Below, piece by piece: positions 12,280 through 15,623 of a DNA stretch of 15,623 bases; the first letter of the stretch is position 1; each line of letters starts with the position of its first letter. The position numbers and the translations under genes were made by a program. This stretch comes from JAAYBQ01 sp035403465. GTDB lineage: Bacteria > Spirochaetota > UBA4802 > UBA5550. The notes under the pieces are model-generated. The model made no database searches. It saw only the letters and a program-made list of their open reading frames with translations, and was not told the DNA's origin. Location of the stretch: NCBI GenBank assembly GCA_035403465.1, contig DAONFG010000060.1:1-15623 (forward strand). The letters run 5' to 3'.

Positions 12280-13098
12280 ATGTTTACAGCACCAGACGGC
12301 ACTTTAATCGACATAAAAACAGACCTTGTACCGCATCACAGGGCCGTTCTCGTTGTGTGGCCCTGCATGATCGGCAGCACCGCCATGTACAGGCTTCCCG
12401 TAAAGGATTTTAACAGCTCAGGCATTTCCACAGTGCAGTTCAATCCACGGGGGCATGGCCGGTCGGGCGGACAGTTCGATGTTGAGCAAAGCATATCCGA
12501 CCTGCAGGCATACCTGGACTCGCTAAAACTTCAGGATACACCGGTCTGGATGCTGGGCCACAGCGCAGGCGCAAGCTGCGTGCTCAGGCATGGCACCACG
12601 TACAGGCCCGCGCACAGGTACATCCTGGTCTCACCTGTACTGGACAGTATAGGATCGTACAGGTACCTGTATGATCAGGGCAGGCAGTCCGAGGCCAATC
12701 TTCTCATCTCTGCTTTATCAACCGGCAGAGACCTTATGCTCCCCATACTTGAGAACGATGAGTGGATGAAACCGGAAGTATGGCATCAGCAGGAATACAG
12801 GGAGAAGTTTGACAGGATATCTGTTAAAATTCCGGTGGGCACCCTTATGCAGAAACTCTTCATTGAAGGCTACAACACATTCCGCGACCTTGAACTCCTC
12901 GCAGAAAAAACTTCTATCATGCTGCCGCTGGAGGACCGCTGGTATCCCATGGACCTTACGAATTCACTTGCAGAAAAATCAGGCATCAGGGTCGAGACAA
13001 TCAGCGAGGCAAAAGACCATTACTTCACAGGCGCATGGAAACATGTGTGGCGCATGGTGCTTGAATCTATAATTCAGGACGCTACTCCTCCCTGCTGA
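12280..13098 (+). CDS. Alpha/beta hydrolase
   Basis: A 272-residue soluble enzyme of the alpha/beta-hydrolase fold; substrate unknown. The nucleophile elbow is GHSAG (about residue 108), preceded by the RGHGRSGG loop. A likely acid residue lies in EDRWYPMD (about 227-234) and the catalytic His in AKDHYFTG (about 250-257). A variable lid (about residues 145-215) is rich in Leu and charge. The ATG at 12280 has GGAG five bases upstream. A longer reading from TTG at 12223 (the TTGACA of a CCCC...GGGG hairpin) is unlikely. There is no signal peptide. It stands alone, converging on mtgA; no neighbour hints at the substrate. Confidence 0.85.
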   Translation: MFTAPDGTLIDIKTDLVPHHRAVLVVWPCMIGSTAMYRLPVKDFNSSGISTVQFNPRGHGRSGGQFDVEQSISDLQAYLDSLKLQDTPVWMLGHSAGASCVLRHGTTYRPAHRYILVSPVLDSIGSYRYLYDQGRQSEANLLISALSTGRDLMLPILENDEWMKPEVWHQQEYREKFDRISVKIPVGTLMQKLFIEGYNTFRDLELLAEKTSIMLPLEDRWYPMDLTNSLAEKSGIRVETISEAKDHYFTGAWKHVWRMVLESIIQDATPPC

Positions 13099-13156
13099 AC
13101 CTGTTCTGCCTTCACCCTCCTGCCGGGTAACCGCTGAATTCTGTCATAAAGATTCC

Positions 13157-13196
13157 TTCGGGATAGCTTCGGGATGGCTTCGTAATGGCTTCGGGG
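13157..13196. repeat. Tandem 11-bp repeat, about 3.6 copies
   Basis: The units TTCGGGATAGC (13157-13167), TTCGGGATGGC (13168-13178), TTCGTAATGGC (13179-13189) and a partial TTCGGGG (13190-13196) form a degenerate array. It lies in the 211-bp gap between convergent genes, where I see no gene and no clear terminator. Confidence 0.8.
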
Positions 13197-13309
13197 AAAT
13201 TTATTGACTGAAATATATACAAAGACCTGCTTCTACACAGAAACCGGTTCATTCATTAAACTTAAAACTTCATAAAACGGATTTGACGGTTCAGGCTTGT
13301 TCCAATCCC

Positions 13310-14026
13310 CTACTTTGCAGTATTCATGCCTGCCATAGTTTCATTAAGGTTATTGTACCTGGTGAGAAGCCTTTTCCTCTTCTCAAAAGTATCGGGTGAG
13401 TACCTGCACGGTGACGGCAGCAGGGTGATGAGCCGTATGACCTGGTCATCTGTCAGTTTATTCAGCGGAAGTCCGTAGTAGTAGTATGATGCGCTCTGTA
13501 TACCGTAAATCCCGCGGCCCCATTCAGCGTAATTAAAGTAAAGCTCCAGGATCCTCTTCTTGGGCATGACAAGGTCAATGGTCAGGGCCGCTATTGTTTC
13601 AAGGTACTTCCGCACGTACAGCTTGTCCGGAAAGAGGAAAAGGGTCCGTGTAAGCTGCTGGGTAATAGTACTGGCCCCTGAAATTTTTTTCCCGTACCTC
13701 AGGTTAACCCTGACAGCGCTTTCAACCGCGCCAGGGTCCACACCAAAGTGCCTGTAGAACCTGGGATCCTCGGTATAAATTACAAGTCTCTGGTATCTCC
13801 TGGGGATAGAACCTAAACTTATATCATGGTGCTTTTTGGTACTGTAACCGTTAAAGATATACCTGTAAACCTGCAGACTGGTAAACGGCGGGTCAATGAA
13901 AATGTACAGTATGGCAGAAACTGCAATAGACAGGATGAATACTGCATGAAAGATTAATATGTATCTCCCGGCTTTTTTTAGAATGCTCCTGAAGTCCGGC
14001 TTTTTATTATCAAAGGCTTCAATCAT
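13310..14026 (-). CDS. mtgA: Monofunctional peptidoglycan glycosyltransferase
   Basis: A 238-residue GT51 enzyme that polymerises lipid II glycan strands at the outer face of the inner membrane. One transmembrane anchor lies at about residues 21-43. The catalytic motif is E86-D-P-R-F-Y-R-H-F-G (family EDxxFxxHxG, E86 being the general base). GASTITQQLTRTLFL (117-131) and RKYLETIAAL follow, then KKRILELYFNYAEWGRGIYGI. No transpeptidase domain follows, so it fits MtgA, which works with other penicillin-binding proteins. The ribosome site before the ATG at 14026 is weak. It is divergent from the formate dehydrogenase region. Confidence 0.9.
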   Translation of the reverse strand: MIEAFDNKKPDFRSILKKAGRYILIFHAVFILSIAVSAILYIFIDPPFTSLQVYRYIFNGYSTKKHHDISLGSIPRRYQRLVIYTEDPRFYRHFGVDPGAVESAVRVNLRYGKKISGASTITQQLTRTLFLFPDKLYVRKYLETIAALTIDLVMPKKRILELYFNYAEWGRGIYGIQSASYYYYGLPLNKLTDDQVIRLITLLPSPCRYSPDTFEKRKRLLTRYNNLNETMAGMNTAK

Positions 14027-14238
14027 AACTGATCTTTGAAGCGGACCGGCATTTTTGTCAATAGTTTTCCCCGAAGCTCTTTATTTGCAATAAAAACAAC
14101 CCGGGAATTCCGAAATGGAGGCACAGAGGCCCGGGAAGCAGGTATTTACTTTCGCATGCAGGTCTGCACTGCTGAAAATAACAGCATGTTTTACTTTATA
14201 CCTCTGCGAAAATGCGCCACTCCACAGAAGCTCAAATA

Positions 14239-14265
14239 ATATGCTAAACATAGCCATATGCTAAA
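14239..14265. repeat. 10-bp direct repeat upstream of the formate dehydrogenase
   Basis: ATATGCTAAA occurs at 14239-14248 and 14256-14265, offset 17 bp. The second copy is followed by CATAT (14271-14275), pairing with its ATATG. This could be an activator site pair; inference only. Confidence 0.45.
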
Positions 14266-14306
14266 AAAAACATATTCCTTTTTTTATAATAACGCAATTA
14301 TATATT

Positions 14307-14332
14307 TGACATCGATATGTCAGATATGACAT
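14307..14332. promoter_or_regulatory. Three half-site operator array
   Basis: TGACAT (14307-14312), ATGTCA (14317-14322) and TGACAT (14327-14332) alternate in orientation with 4-bp gaps. Successive half-sites are 10 bp apart, about one helix turn. Two perfect 16-bp palindromes thus share the middle half-site. It lies 112 bp upstream of the gene start. The pattern suggests a dimeric regulator of formate metabolism; the family cannot be named from sequence alone. Confidence 0.5.
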
Positions 14333-14443
14333 GTTAAAATCAGAGAAAGAATACATTACCAGGCGGTTTATATATTTTATTCCACTGGTATATATCCTAA
14401 AAATAACAGCCGTTTCAAAAAGATAAAATTCCAGGAGGATGAG

Positions 14444-15623
14444 ATGAAGGTAACACGCCGGGATTTATTAAAGGTGGCGGGAGCCGGAGCCGGGGCAATA
14501 GCACTCGGCGGTCTTGGGGTAAGTTATCTGGTAACAGAATCTTACGCTAAAAAACTTAAAACAAAAGGGGCAAAAGAAGTTACTTCAATATGTCCTTTTT
14601 GCGCAGTGAGCTGTCATTTTATAGCACACGTTAAAGGCGGAGAAGTTGTAAGCACAGAAGGTGATCCGGGATATCCTGTAAGTGAAGGAGCTCTCTGCGC
14701 CAAGGGTGCAACAATGAACTCAATGGTCAACAGCACCCACAGGTTACTAAAACCCCTGTACAGGGCGCCGTTCAGCGACAAGTGGGAAGAAAAAAGCTAC
14801 AGCTGGATGATCGATAAACTCGCAAAAAAAATCAAAGAGACACGCGACAAGTCTTTTTTAGAAAAAAATGCCGAGGGGAAGGTTGTTAACCGTCTTGAAA
14901 CAATGTTCCACATGGGATCATCCCAGATGAGCAACGAAGAGGCATCCGTTGTTGTCCAGGCACAGCGCGCACTGGGCGTTGTCTACATTGACCACCAGGC
15001 CCGGATTTGACACAGTCCATCTGTCGCCAGTTTGGCGGAATCATTCGGACGCGGTGCAATGACACAAAGTTGGATAGATATTAAAAATACCGACTGCTGT
15101 CTCATAATCGGAAGTAACGCAGCAGAACACCACCCCATAAGCTTCAAATGGGTACTCAGGGCAAAAACAGAGAGAGGGGCAAAAATCATACATGTTGACC
15201 CCAAATTCTCAAGAACATCAGCAAGGTCAGATTATCATGTTCCGCTTCGGTCAGGAACAGACATCGCTTTTATGGGCGGTATGATAAACTACATACTTAC
15301 AAAAGAAAAATACTTTAAAGAATACGTTAGTGATTACACCAACGCATCTTACCTGGTAAACCCGGCTTTTTCTTTCAACAACGGCGTTTTCTCGGGATAC
15401 AATCCTAAAACAAGAATCTACGACAAAACAAGCTGGCAGTTTGACAAGGATGAGAATGGTGTGATTAAAAGAGACCCGTCTCTTAAAAATCCCAACTGCG
15501 TAATGCAGCTTCTCAGAAAACACTATTCAAGATACAGCATTGATAAAGTTTCCGGTATTACAGGTGTATCACAGGCTAATCTTCTTAAAGTATATGAAGA
15601 ATACTCTGCAACCGGGGTGCCGA
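14444..15623 (+). CDS. fdnG: Selenocysteine-containing formate dehydrogenase alpha subunit, 3' end outside the window
   Basis: The catalytic subunit of a periplasmic, membrane-linked formate dehydrogenase (FdnG/FdoG type). It oxidises formate to CO2 at a molybdenum/tungsten bis-pterin centre and passes electrons through an iron-sulfur cluster. The N-terminus is a Tat signal (T-R5-R6-D-L-L-K, then a hydrophobic stretch). The 4Fe-4S cysteines are C50, C53, C57 and C85 (CPFCAVSC, later CAKG). Codon 189 is TGA (15008-15010), followed in the same frame by HSPSVASLAESFGRGAMT, matching the segment after Sec196 in E. coli FdnG. No other stop occurs to the window end (393 codons), so TGA encodes selenocysteine rather than ending the protein. 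AGGAGG lies five bases before the ATG. The gene probably starts an operon with the iron-sulfur and cytochrome subunits beyond the window. The frame, Cys motif and Sec context are very clear. Confidence 0.93.
15008..15050 (+). promoter_or_regulatory. Bacterial SECIS element directing selenocysteine at TGA
   Basis: The TGA is followed after 14 bases by CGCC (15025-15028), loop AGTTT (15029-15033) and GGCG (15034-15037). The loop carries the GU needed for SelB binding. Lower arms GTCC (15015-15018) and GGAC (15047-15050) pair. The placement is equivalent to the fdnG hairpin of E. coli. The precise bulge was not computed. Confidence 0.75.

Larger units (their letters stand above)
14027..14443. 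other. Regulatory spacer between mtgA and the formate dehydrogenase
   Basis: 417 bp without a convincing gene; a 67-residue frame at 14036-14239 has no ribosome site or family content. It holds a TGCTG...CAGCA hairpin (about 14171-14188), a 10-bp direct repeat, long A/T runs (14260-14290), the half-site array at 14307-14332 and an ACCAG...CTGGT inverted repeat near 14360-14391. No clear -10/-35 pair was found for fdnG; sigma-54 elements were looked for and not seen. Confidence 0.5.

Noticed and set aside
14036..14239. 67-codon frame upstream of the formate dehydrogenase
   Set aside because: No ribosome site or family match; it covers hairpins and the likely regulatory region.
15008..15010. 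TGA as a nonsense mutation or sequencing error
   Set aside because: Its position equals the known Sec codon of FdnG, the frame stays open, and a SECIS-like hairpin follows.

Overview
The window looks like chromosome from a Gram-negative, probably anaerobic bacterium of moderate GC. This is inferred from a Tat-exported, selenocysteine-containing formate dehydrogenase alpha subunit, a two-protein B12-dependent methionine synthase of the Thermotoga type, a monofunctional peptidoglycan glycosyltransferase and a predicted inner-membrane Na+/H+ antiporter. No gene fixes the phylum; delta-proteobacterial, spirochaete or Nitrospirae-like lineages are all possible.

Layout. Positions 1-97 hold the 3' part of tRNA-Gly(TCC) and its terminator. 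From 298 to 3517 on the plus strand there is a MarR-type regulator with an operator-like palindrome, a small unknown protein, an NhaD-type antiporter with its own strong promoter, an unknown 194-residue protein and a terminator. A membrane-anchored protein with a degenerate GGDEF domain follows (3750-5387). It converges on the methionine synthase genes through a 327-bp spacer full of inverted repeats. On the minus strand, metH (5715-8108) lacks the C-terminal reactivation domain, and the next gene upstream (8367-8990) supplies that domain as a separate protein.

Positions 9010-12120 form an AT-richer accessory patch. It holds an AbrB-type antitoxin with a Doc toxin (minus strand), and a TIGR02574-type antitoxin with a RelE/ParE toxin (plus strand). 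The two modules are divergent and their promoters lie back to back. An RluA-type pseudouridine synthase, a decayed DUF2283 fragment and a DUF4258/DUF2283 pair follow. In all three two-gene modules the genes overlap by four bases (ATGA). Next come an alpha/beta hydrolase (12280-13098) and a convergent mtgA-type glycosyltransferase (13310-14026).

The right edge carries the start of a formate dehydrogenase-N/O type alpha subunit (14444 to beyond the window). Its in-frame TGA at 15008 is read as selenocysteine: the protein continues in the same frame with strong FdnG similarity, and a SECIS-like hairpin follows the TGA. The upstream region has three TGACAT/ATGTCA half-sites spaced exactly 10 bp apart, a candidate regulator site.

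I see no clearly new multi-gene system. The points most worth following are the Sec recoding and its upstream half-site array, the stacked small toxin-antitoxin-like modules with divergent promoters directly upstream of the methionine synthase reactivation gene, the in-frame deletion that made the DUF2283 relic, and the crossed inverted repeats (possible pseudoknot) near 5474-5540.
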